A DNA stretch of 11,219 nucleotides from Bacteroidales bacterium UBA1189. Lineage in GTDB: Bacteria; Bacteroidota; Bacteroidia; Bacteroidales; Bacteroidaceae. The translations under genes and the position numbers were made by a program. Location of the stretch: assembly GCA_002309805.1 (NCBI GenBank), contig DBYJ01000059.1, positions 41,946 through 53,164 on the forward strand. Reading direction: 5' to 3'. Below, in pieces: positions 5,550-11,219 of the stretch. The notes beneath the pieces are model-generated. The model worked only from the letters and a program-made list of their open reading frames with translations. It was not told the DNA's origin and did not search any database. Each line of letters begins with the position of its first letter. The first letter of the stretch is position 1.

Positions 5550-6044
5550 TTAGTCGCGGCGGATATAGTCGATAAAGGTGTAGGGGTGGGCGTGACGCTC
5601 GTCGGCAGGATGGGGCTCACAGAGGACGGGCAGCCAGTCGCGGCTGTCAGTAAGGGGGAAGAAGGTATCGGCATCCTGCGGTAGGTCGTCGATGAGGGTA
5701 ATATAGAGCTTCTGCGCCAGCGGCAGGGCTTGACGATAGACGCTTGCACCGCCGATGATGAACACCTCTTCCTCTTCCATCTCGCAGGCGGCAAGGGCGG
5801 CGTTGAGGGTGGGGAAGACCTCGGCACCAGGGAGGGAAAGGGTGGTGTCGTGGCTCAGGACAAGGTTGCGGCGATTGGGCAGGGCGCCGTTGGGGAAGGA
5901 CTCGAAGGTCTTGCGCCCCATAATGATGGTATGGCCCGTAGTGAGCGCCTTGAAGCGCTTCAGGTCATTCGGCAGATGGTAGAGCAATTGTCCTGCCCGC
6001 CCGATGGCGTTGTTCTGCGCTATGGCAACAATGATGGAAAGCAT
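5550..6044 (-). CDS. folA: Dihydrofolate reductase
   Basis: The enzyme reduces 7,8-dihydrofolate to tetrahydrofolate with NADPH, regenerating the cofactor oxidised by thymidylate synthase. The 164-residue length is typical of bacterial DHFR. Family landmarks are all present: the N-terminal strand and AIG loop (MLSIIVAIAQNNAIGR), the substrate aspartate in LPNDLKRFK (D27), the NADPH-binding TIIMGRKTFESF (39-50), LPNRRNLVLS (55-64) and VFIIGGASVYRQAL (94-107). The residue aligning with E. coli Trp22 is tyrosine (LLYHLPND). The gene follows thyA on the same strand across a 148-bp AT-rich repeat-bearing spacer and is the last gene before a terminator. Whether it shares the thyA message or has its own promoter in the spacer is unclear, since I see no TAnnTTTG box there. 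Confidence 0.97.
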   Translation of the reverse strand: MLSIIVAIAQNNAIGRAGQLLYHLPNDLKRFKALTTGHTIIMGRKTFESFPNGALPNRRNLVLSHDTTLSLPGAEVFPTLNAALAACEMEEEEVFIIGGASVYRQALPLAQKLYITLIDDLPQDADTFFPLTDSRDWLPVLCEPHPADERHAHPYTFIDYIRRD

Positions 6045-6192
6045 AATATGATTTACGATTTTACGATTTACAATTTACTATTTATTTTTCAATTGGATTA
6101 TTTGGTAATTTTCACATTGCGCAGCCTAAATAATGAAATCATTAAATCGTTAAATCAATTGTAAATATTAGATTGTTAAATCGTAAATTTGT
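6045..6192. repeat. AT-rich spacer between thyA and folA with short direct and inverted repeats
   Basis: The 148-bp spacer is very AT-rich and built from variants of TTTACGATTT and ATTTACAATT. TTTACGATTT (6052-6061) is inverted as AAATCGTAAA (6178-6187). ATTTACAATT (6066-6075) is inverted as AATTGTAAAT (6157-6166). Direct variants occur at TTTACGATTTTACGATTTAC on the left and in the AAATCGTTAAATC and TTAAATCG blocks on the right. The two sides could fold into a large, weak, imperfect hairpin. There is no coding sequence or convincing promoter in it. It resembles short intergenic repeat material, but I cannot name a family. Confidence 0.6.
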
Positions 6193-6987
6193 TTAGACGG
6201 AAACTTTGGCGGGGATATGGGGCCAAGGGTCGTAGCCTTCAAGCTGGAAGTCCTCGTAGCGGAAGTTGAAGATGTCCTTGACGTCGGGATTGATGACCAT
6301 GCGCGGCAGCGGGCGAGGCGTGCGGGTGAGTTGCAGACGGGCCTGTTCCAAATGGTCGAGGTAGAGATGGGTGTCGCCTGTGGTATGGATGAAGTCGCCT
6401 GGGCGGAGGCCGCAGACCTGCGCCACCATCATGAGCAGAAGGGCGTAGGAGGCGATGTTGAAAGGCACGCCAAGAAAAGTGTCGGCGCTACGCTGATAGA
6501 GTTGGAGGCTGAGGCGTCCGTCAGCCACGTAGAACTGGAAGAACGCGTGGCAGGGGGGCAGATTCATATTAGGCAGGTCGGCCACGTTCCACGCGCTGAC
6601 AATCATGCGGCGCGAGTCGGGCGTTTGACGGATATCGCGGATGACGTTGCTAATCTGGTCGATATGTCCGCCGTTGTAGTCGGGCCACGAGCGCCATTGG
6701 TAGCCGTAGATATGCCCGAGGTCGCCATCGGCATCAGCCCATTCGTTCCAGATGCGGACGCCGTGCTCCTGCAGGTAGCGGACGTTGGTGTCGCCAGCTA
6801 GGAACCACAGCAGTTCGTAGATGATGGACTTGAGGTGGAGTTTCTTAGTAGTCAGGAGAGGAAAACCCTCTTCGAGGTTGAAGCGCATCTGATGGCCAAA
6901 GACGCTTATGGTGCCCGTGCCGGTACGGTCGCCTTTCTCCACGCCTTCGGTGAGGATGCGGTTCAGGAGGTCAAGGTATTGTTTCAT
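6193..6987 (-). CDS. thyA: Thymidylate synthase (ThyA type)
   Basis: The enzyme methylates dUMP to dTMP using 5,10-methylene-tetrahydrofolate, producing dihydrofolate for FolA. The product has 264 residues, the same length as E. coli ThyA. The catalytic cysteine C146 lies in LPPCHAFFQFYV. Phosphate-binding arginines are visible in RTGTGT (21-26) and SRRMIVSAWNVADLP (125-139). The substrate motif QRSADTFLGVPFNIASYALL (165-184) holds D169 and N177, and HTTGDTHLYLDH (201-212) holds H207 and Y209. All key residues are intact, so it should be active. The gene starts 22 bp after the stop of the DUF5056-like gene on the same strand, so it may be transcribed with the sigma-factor genes upstream. folA follows. 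Confidence 0.98.
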   Translation of the reverse strand: MKQYLDLLNRILTEGVEKGDRTGTGTISVFGHQMRFNLEEGFPLLTTKKLHLKSIIYELLWFLAGDTNVRYLQEHGVRIWNEWADADGDLGHIYGYQWRSWPDYNGGHIDQISNVIRDIRQTPDSRRMIVSAWNVADLPNMNLPPCHAFFQFYVADGRLSLQLYQRSADTFLGVPFNIASYALLLMMVAQVCGLRPGDFIHTTGDTHLYLDHLEQARLQLTRTPRPLPRMVINPDVKDIFNFRYEDFQLEGYDPWPHIPAKVSV

Positions 6988-7009
6988 TCTTCATTCTTTA
7001 TTGAAAATC

Positions 7010-7342
7010 TCAATAAACCAGCTTCTTGACTTTCTCGGTGAGATACCAGCATCCTAACGCGAGGAACACGAGAAGGTAGAGGGGATTGAATGTGAAGTGG
7101 AAGTGCTTGGCGTAGGTGAAGATGGTATAAACGCGCACGAAGATGCTGCAGAGCACGCTCCATCCGTCGAACCAAATGAACAGCGCTGCGACAGCTGCCA
7201 CAATGAACAGCATGGCGGTGGGGAAGACCCAGAAGGGTCGTGTATTGGGGATATGCCGCATGACGCGTGCGCTGAAACCGCTGTCGCTCACTTCCTCGCG
7301 GGCGGACAGCATGAATTGTCTGATAAGTTGTTCGTCATCCAT
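7010..7342 (-). CDS. Small membrane protein, DUF5056-like, overlapping the sigma-factor gene
   Basis: The 110-residue protein has a soluble acidic N-terminus (1-36), including the patterned stretch SDSGFSARVMRHIP (19-32). Hydrophobic segments follow near 38-58, possibly 60-76, and 87-103, with a basic tail (EKVKKLVY). The N-terminal 'MDDE.LI.QF...DSGFS.RVM..IP' pattern resembles DUF5056 proteins of Bacteroidales. That match is from memory and not checked. Its ATG overlaps the last 8 bases of the sigma-factor gene, which indicates coupled translation. A short cytoplasmic head tethered to the membrane next to an ECF sigma gene suggests an anti-sigma-like role, but I see no canonical anti-sigma domain. 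Treat function as unknown. Confidence 0.85.
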   Translation of the reverse strand: MDDEQLIRQFMLSAREEVSDSGFSARVMRHIPNTRPFWVFPTAMLFIVAAVAALFIWFDGWSVLCSIFVRVYTIFTYAKHFHFTFNPLYLLVFLALGCWYLTEKVKKLVY

Positions 7343-7880
7343 AACCGTTTTGTTTTAAGAAAGCAGTCATTTTATCTTTTCCACGTGAGAGGTGTGACTT
7401 CACCGTTCCCTCGGGCATGCCCGTGATGTCGGCGATTTCCTTTATCTGGCGCTCTTCCATAAAGAACAGGATGATACATTCCCGCTCCTTCGGATTAAGC
7501 TGCCCCAGCGCCTGCGTCACGTCGGCCTTGATGCTGCCATCGTTAGCGTGCTGGTGATAAAGGCTTTCTACCTCTCGTTCAACGTCGTCTATCGACTGCG
7601 ACTCTTTCAGGCTGCGAATATAGTCATAAAAAACATTATATGCAATTCTGAAGAGCCAAGTTTCGAAAGAAGACTTATTTTTAAAGGTAGCGAGCTGCAT
7701 CCAAGCCTTGATGAAGGTCTCCTGCGCGAGGTCGTCGCTCAACGCGCAGTCGCCTCCCGTCAGGTTCTGGAGGAAGCGACGCAGGGGCGACTGGTAACGG
7801 CAGACCAGCGTGTCGAAGGCACGCCGGTTGCCGAACACGGTTACCCGTGCAATGAGCGCCTGGTCGCTGAGCTCTGCCAT
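7335..7880 (-). CDS. RNA polymerase sigma factor, ECF (sigma-70 group 4) type
   Basis: This is an alternative sigma factor of 181 residues, with only regions 2 and 4 as in ECF sigmas. Region 2 spans about 20-90: the core-binding DDLAQETFIKAWMQLATF (49-66) and the promoter-melting and -10 recognition part SSFETWLFRIAYNVFYDYIR (70-89). A variable acidic linker follows (92-118). Region 4 spans about 122-176: LNPKERECIILFFMEE (128-143), then the helix-turn-helix IKEIADITGMPEGTVKSHLSRG (146-167). It is the middle gene of three tightly packed genes: 6 bp after the DUF6249-like gene, with an 8-bp overlap into the DUF5056-like gene. The regulon is unknown. I cannot tell whether it controls its own promoter. 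Confidence 0.95.
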   Translation of the reverse strand: MAELSDQALIARVTVFGNRRAFDTLVCRYQSPLRRFLQNLTGGDCALSDDLAQETFIKAWMQLATFKNKSSFETWLFRIAYNVFYDYIRSLKESQSIDDVEREVESLYHQHANDGSIKADVTQALGQLNPKERECIILFFMEERQIKEIADITGMPEGTVKSHLSRGKDKMTAFLKQNGYG

Positions 7881-7886
7881 TTGGGG

Positions 7887-8531
7887 TTATTTTCTCGAGT
7901 CCTTGCGGCTGGCGTACCAGGCGATGAGTTTGCCAAGGCCGATGAAGGCCACCAGAGCGCCGATGCCGATGCCGAGTTCGTCTATGATGAGGCCAAGGAA
8001 GATGGCCAGGCCTGCGCCGACGCAGATGTCGCGGATGCCTTCGTTGCGCATCTTATACTCGTCCTCCGCTATGTGGTTGAGCATCTCCTGCGAGATGGGT
8101 CGGCCGGAGGCTGCCATCTTCTCGTAGCTGCGATACTTGGCTTTCTGTCCTTTATAGACAAAGAAGAAGATCAGGAAAAGCACCAGCAACGGGAAGACGA
8201 AGAGCAGCAGGATGGGGATGAGGGCATACACCCAGCCCCACTTCGCAAAGCCGTTGAAAAGCTTGCTGAGGCCTTTCGGATGGCCGCCGAAGACATCGTC
8301 GAGGAATTCTTCCATATCGTCGTACTCGACAGTAATAGAGTCGTTGACAGACATCGTCGGGCCGTTCTGGTTGAACGTCCAGGTACCAGTAGAGGCGGTG
8401 TCTTCGTCTTCGCCTTCGATGGTGTTTACTACAAGTGCGCTGTCCAAGTTGTTCTGCGCAAGGATGAAGTTTGTCGGGGCGGTAAGACCCACGAGCAGCG
8501 TTAGATAATAGATTACGTGTTTCATATTCAT
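7887..8531 (-). CDS. Exported membrane protein, DUF6249-like, first gene of the sigma-factor unit
   Basis: I place the start at the ATG at 8531 (214 residues), with another ATG at 8525. Either gives a signal peptide (MKHVIYYLTLLVGLTAPTNFILA). The longer upstream frame would overlap the predicted promoter. The rest, numbered from 8531, is an acidic, Thr/Asn-rich extracytoplasmic stretch (about 27-92) and a strong hydrophobic helix (about 97-124, ALIPILLLFVFPLLVLFLIF). Next comes a charged cytoplasmic segment with YRSYEKMAASGRPISQEML, and two Gly/Ile-rich helices near the C-terminus (GLAIFLGLIIDELGIGIGAL). This layout and the 'ASGRPI' segment resemble DUF6249 proteins found beside ECF sigma genes in Bacteroidota (recalled, not searched). 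With the sigma factor 6 bp downstream, a role in sensing or membrane signalling is plausible. The function is not known. Confidence 0.82.
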   Translation of the reverse strand: MNMKHVIYYLTLLVGLTAPTNFILAQNNLDSALVVNTIEGEDEDTASTGTWTFNQNGPTMSVNDSITVEYDDMEEFLDDVFGGHPKGLSKLFNGFAKWGWVYALIPILLLFVFPLLVLFLIFFFVYKGQKAKYRSYEKMAASGRPISQEMLNHIAEDEYKMRNEGIRDICVGAGLAIFLGLIIDELGIGIGALVAFIGLGKLIAWYASRKDSRK

Positions 8532-8581
8532 ATTGCTTTTATTGTTTTTTCTGTGAGTTAGACGTATGGTTTCCTTTGAAA

Positions 8582-8614
8582 GTTGCAAAAGTACAATTTT
8601 TTTTTGTATGTTTG
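8582..8614 (+). promoter_or_regulatory. Predicted promoter for the rRNA methyltransferase gene
   Basis: TATGTTTG (8607-8614) matches TAnnTTTG. A partial -33 element, GTTG (8582-8585), lies 21 bases upstream. A T9 run sits between them. The ATG at 8638 would follow a leader of only about 15-20 bases. The two divergent -7 boxes are 13 bp apart, so polymerase binding at one should hinder the other. Confidence 0.5.
8586..8593 (-). promoter_or_regulatory. Predicted -7 box for the sigma-factor operon
   Basis: On the minus strand TACTTTTG (8593 to 8586), followed by C, fits the Bacteroidota -7 consensus TAnnTTTG. No good -33 TTTG is seen 19-21 bases upstream. Transcription would begin near 8580, about 50 bases before the DUF6249-like start. 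It overlaps the divergent methyltransferase promoter region. Confidence 0.55.
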
Positions 8615-8637
8615 CAGCCTGAAACTTTGAAAAAGCG

Positions 8638-10026
8638 ATGGAGCTGCCGGATTTGTTCGTAAAGAGGATGCATGATTTGTTGGCTGACGAGGCTGAAGGC
8701 GTGCTGAAGGCGTTGGCGGAGGAGCCTGTCGTGAGCGTGAGGCTGAATCCTGCGAAGTGTACTTTTGGCTGCGCTGGCGATAGTGTCCCTTGGGCTACGG
8801 ACGGATTTTATCTGGATGGGCGAAGGGCGTTTACGTTTGATCCTTTGTTCCACGCGGGGTGTTACTACGTGCAGGAGGCGTCGTCGATGTTTTTGGAACA
8901 AGTTGTGCGGCAGTATATTGCCGAGCCTGTGACGGCGCTTGACCTTTGTGCTGCTCCTGGTGGAAAGTCAACGTTGCTCCGTTCTGTCTTGCCGGAGGGT
9001 AGTTTGCTCGTTTCGAACGAGGTGATTCCTGCGCGGGCGCAAGTGTTGATGGAGAATATGGTGAAGTGGGGGCATCCCGATGGCATCGTTACGAGCGGTA
9101 CTCCTGCTGATTTCGGAGCCTTGCCTTCGTTCTTTGACGTAATCGTTGCCGATGTGCCTTGTAGCGGGGAAGGGATGTTCCGTAAAGACCCTGTGGCTGT
9201 AGCGGAATGGAGCGAGGAGAACGTGGAAACCTGCTGGCGTCGCAGTAGGGGAATTATTGCCGATTGTTGGGAGGCACTAAAAGAGGGAGGATTGTTGGTT
9301 TATAGCACGTGTACCTTTAATCTAAAAGAGGATGAGGAAAACGTGCGTTGGATTTGCGAGGAGCTTGGCGCTGAGGCGTTGCCGCTGGAGTCGTTACCTG
9401 AATGGGGAATAACGGGAAATTTGCTGGGACAAACGGATTTCTTCCCCGTCTATCGCTTCCTGCCTGGGCGGACGAGAGGGGAGGGCTTCTTCCTTGCTGT
9501 GCTGCGTAAGTTGTCGGTTCCGAAGGCTTCGATGCCCAAAAAGCAGAAAAACCGTTCCAATTCCAAAGCTCAACCTATTCCTCAGGAGTGCAAGAATTGG
9601 CTCTGCGATGCTGCTTCCTACGAATGGAAATCAGAGAAAAATACGATAGTTGCTCTCTCTGAGCGATGCGTTGCAGCTTTTCCTGCGTTGGCACAGCAAG
9701 TAAAGATACTATATGCTGGTGTTGCTGTGTCGGAATGGAAAGGACGTGATGTCGTTCCGACGACGTCGTTGGCTTTGTCGAATGTGCTTTGCCGTGAGGC
9801 GTTTCCGATTGTTGAGGTTTCCTATTCTGAAGCGCTGGCATATTTGCGTAAGGAGGCCTTGACGCTTTCGTCGGATGCTCCACGTGGCTATGTGCTTCTT
9901 ACCTTCAGGGGCGTTCCACTTGGTTTCGTGAAGAATGTAGGCAATCGGGCTAATAATCTCTATCCTTCGGAATGGCGTATTCGCACAACGCATCTGCCGG
10001 AGAGCGAAGTCAGAGTACTCTACTGA
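8638..10026 (+). CDS. rRNA cytosine-C5 methyltransferase, RsmF/NOL1-NOP2-Sun family
   Basis: This is an S-adenosylmethionine-dependent enzyme that makes 5-methylcytosine in RNA, most likely 16S rRNA. Its 462 residues match RsmF/YebU-type enzymes. An N-terminal part (1-75) includes VSVRLNPAK. The methyltransferase core has YVQEASSMF (77-85) and the SAM loop LDLCAAPGGKSTLL (101-114). It also has the aspartate motif ADVPCSGEGMFRKDP (171-185) with C175, and the catalytic TCT motif VYSTCTFNLKEDEENV (221-236) with C225. Both cysteines needed by this family are present. The C-terminal third (about 310-462), with RGYVLLTFRGVPLGFVKNVG and NNLYPSEWRI, looks like the PUA-type RNA-binding domain of RsmF. 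The exact target base cannot be told from sequence, so I give no symbol. It is a single-gene unit with its own promoter and terminator. Confidence 0.93.
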   Translation: MELPDLFVKRMHDLLADEAEGVLKALAEEPVVSVRLNPAKCTFGCAGDSVPWATDGFYLDGRRAFTFDPLFHAGCYYVQEASSMFLEQVVRQYIAEPVTALDLCAAPGGKSTLLRSVLPEGSLLVSNEVIPARAQVLMENMVKWGHPDGIVTSGTPADFGALPSFFDVIVADVPCSGEGMFRKDPVAVAEWSEENVETCWRRSRGIIADCWEALKEGGLLVYSTCTFNLKEDEENVRWICEELGAEALPLESLPEWGITGNLLGQTDFFPVYRFLPGRTRGEGFFLAVLRKLSVPKASMPKKQKNRSNSKAQPIPQECKNWLCDAASYEWKSEKNTIVALSERCVAAFPALAQQVKILYAGVAVSEWKGRDVVPTTSLALSNVLCREAFPIVEVSYSEALAYLRKEALTLSSDAPRGYVLLTFRGVPLGFVKNVGNRANNLYPSEWRIRTTHLPESEVRVLY

Positions 10027-10048
10027 TTTCCTATAAAATCATAAAAGA

Positions 10049-10078
10049 ATGGCATAGATTTTGCTACGCCATATTTTT
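10049..10078 (+). terminator. Probable terminator of the methyltransferase gene, overlapping the next promoter
   Basis: ATGGC-A-TAG (10049-10057) pairs with CTA-C-GCCAT (10064-10072) around the loop ATTTTG, giving 8 pairs with one A/C mismatch. The tail is ATTTTT, then GTT. It starts 22 bp after the stop codon. The stem is short and imperfect, so termination may be partial. Confidence 0.55.
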
Positions 10079-10090
10079 GTTATAGCTTTG
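10060..10090 (+). promoter_or_regulatory. Predicted Bacteroidota promoter for the outer-membrane protein gene
   Basis: TTTG (10060-10063) and TAGCTTTG (10083-10090) match the Bacteroidota -33/-7 consensus with the ideal 19-base spacing. Transcription would start near 10097, with a leader of under 20 bases before the ATG at 10115. The -33 box lies in the loop of the preceding terminator hairpin. Confidence 0.75.
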
Positions 10091-10114
10091 TAGCCGATTT
10101 TAAATTCTATAGGT

Positions 10115-11170
10115 ATGAAACGGATAATACTATCCTTTGCTTTGGGGCTTTTTGTCTTTTTGTCGAATGCGCAGACGTCTTTTTTTGACACATTACAAGA
10201 CGATTACAATATGTTCTCTCATCTGGACGTGTCCTTGACAGGCGGTTCGGATGGGCTCGGCTTGGACTTGGCTACGCCGTTGGGTGACTATTTGCAGTTT
10301 CGCACGGGTTTTGCTATAATGCCTTACTTTGAGAAATCGTTGACGTATTCCGTTGGAATAGGGGAGGGCGGCATGATTTCGCAAGAGCGCTATAACCAGT
10401 TTAATGACGTTTTCCAGCAGGTGACAGGCTGTCAGTTGGTTGATCATGTTGATATGGTGGCTCGTCCGAAGTTCGCTAATTACAAGTTGATGTTGGATGT
10501 GCTGCCTTTTACTAATAAACATTGGCATTTTTCGGCTGGCTTCTATGTGGGTAATTCGACGGTAGCCAAGATAAGCAGCACGGCTGAATCCGTTCCGACG
10601 ATGCTTGCGCTGAATATCTTCAATCGTATGATTGACTGCGCTATTGGCGAGGACGGAGAAGGTGGTGGAACCTTTATTGAGTGGGGCGATTTCAGCCTTG
10701 CTCTTGATCCCAGCATGGAGGATAAACTCTACAAATTAGCTATTGATCGTACGAAAGGCTATGTGAATGATTTTGACGAGCGTTCTTTTGAGGAACAAAC
10801 GGAGCTTCTTCACAAGTATGGGAAGTATACCGTACAGCTTGGAAATCGTGTCGCGGATGGCTCACCATATTTTCTCTCGCCCGATGAACACGGTATGATT
10901 AGGATGGAGGTAAAGTCGAATCGCTTCAAGCCTTATGTGGGCTTTGGCTATGGTGGCTCGCTACTTAAGTATAGTGACAAATATCAGGCTTCCTTTGATT
11001 GCGGCGCTTTATTCTGGGGTGGTTCGCCCAAAATCATCATGCACGATGGTACTGACATCATGCACGATGTGACGAATCTGGACGGAAGAATAGGAAACTA
11101 TTGTGACATCGCCCGTCAGTTCAAAGTCTTTCCTGTTATCAGCCTTCGCTTGACCCGCAGACTCTTCTGA
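10115..11170 (+). CDS. Probable outer-membrane beta-barrel protein, function unknown
   Basis: The 351-residue product starts with a clear signal peptide (MKRIILSFALGLFVFLSNAQ, cleavage near A19). Mature segments show the alternating, aromatic and glycine-rich pattern of outer-membrane strands: LDVSLTGGSDGLGLDL (37-52), LQFRTGFAIMPYF (60-72), YKLMLDVLPF (123-132), HWHFSAGFYVGNSTVAKI (136-153), FKPYVGFGYGGSLLKY (271-286) and KVFPVISLRLTRRLF at the very end. A C-terminal phenylalanine after such a strand is the usual barrel-assembly signal. Residues about 155-265 form a less regular, charged insertion that could be a surface or plug-like region. A 14-bp direct repeat (CATCATGCACGATG at 11035 and 11056) encodes the duplicated IMHD motif near residues 308-318. 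I cannot assign a family or substrate. The gene has its own promoter, and no partner lies within the window. Confidence 0.8.
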   Translation: MKRIILSFALGLFVFLSNAQTSFFDTLQDDYNMFSHLDVSLTGGSDGLGLDLATPLGDYLQFRTGFAIMPYFEKSLTYSVGIGEGGMISQERYNQFNDVFQQVTGCQLVDHVDMVARPKFANYKLMLDVLPFTNKHWHFSAGFYVGNSTVAKISSTAESVPTMLALNIFNRMIDCAIGEDGEGGGTFIEWGDFSLALDPSMEDKLYKLAIDRTKGYVNDFDERSFEEQTELLHKYGKYTVQLGNRVADGSPYFLSPDEHGMIRMEVKSNRFKPYVGFGYGGSLLKYSDKYQASFDCGALFWGGSPKIIMHDGTDIMHDVTNLDGRIGNYCDIARQFKVFPVISLRLTRRLF

Positions 11171-11219
11171 GTTGACTTTTATAATTCCTTTCGTAACGCA
11201 TTCTATGTTTAAATCCAAG

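Noticed and set aside
6217..6801. Open frame of 194 codons on the plus strand
   Set aside because: It lies wholly antisense to thyA, whose catalytic residues are all intact.
7548..8504. Long open frame on the plus strand (318 codons)
   Set aside because: It is antisense to the sigma-factor and DUF6249-like genes, which have clear domains. The translation is low-complexity (many Glu, Asp and Val) with no motif, as expected for a shadow of GC-rich coding sequence.

Overview
The window looks like a chromosomal segment of a member of the Bacteroidota, most likely the order Bacteroidales (Prevotella-like). This assignment is inferred from gene content and signals, not from a database match. The pointers are promoter elements of the Bacteroidota TAnnTTTG type, a secreted peptidase ending in a type IX secretion sorting domain, two ExbD paralogues next to one ExbB and a small membrane protein, and sigma-factor neighbours resembling DUF6249 and DUF5056. 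I see no phage, transposase, CRISPR array or plasmid replication gene. It reads as a mainly housekeeping region with one AT-richer accessory pair.

Left part, plus strand (1-3212): the 3' end of a tRNA, probably tRNA-Ser, is followed by a five-gene cluster. This holds an ExbB/TolQ proton-channel subunit, a four-helix membrane protein of unknown function, two ExbD/TolR subunits and an Lrp/AsnC regulator, closed by a strong intrinsic terminator. Together they should form an inner-membrane motor that uses proton motive force to energise TonB-dependent outer-membrane uptake or a Tol-like task. No TonB gene is present here. A long potential stem-loop lies between exbB and the next gene.

Middle, minus strand (3243-5549): a small probable lipoprotein and an M64-family metallopeptidase with signal peptide, HExxH site and type IX sorting tail form a two-gene unit with a recognisable promoter. 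Upstream of it lies an unusual array: five copies of a 16-bp near-palindrome at an exact 22-bp period, in which neighbouring copies can pair into hairpins. This is the most interesting unexplained structure in the window.

Right-middle, minus strand (5468-8593): a co-directional run encodes a DUF6249-like membrane protein, an ECF-type sigma factor, a DUF5056-like small membrane protein, thymidylate synthase (thyA) and dihydrofolate reductase (folA), ending at a terminator. ThyA turns methylene-tetrahydrofolate into dihydrofolate and FolA reduces it back, so the last two genes form one metabolic cycle. The first three look like a sigma-factor regulatory unit. A 148-bp AT-rich spacer full of short repeats separates thyA from folA.

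Right end, plus strand (8607-11219): a divergent promoter region leads to an RsmF-type rRNA cytosine-C5 methyltransferase. Its terminator hairpin overlaps the promoter of the next gene, which encodes a probable outer-membrane protein of unknown function. The last 49 bases (11171-11219) hold nothing I can identify.
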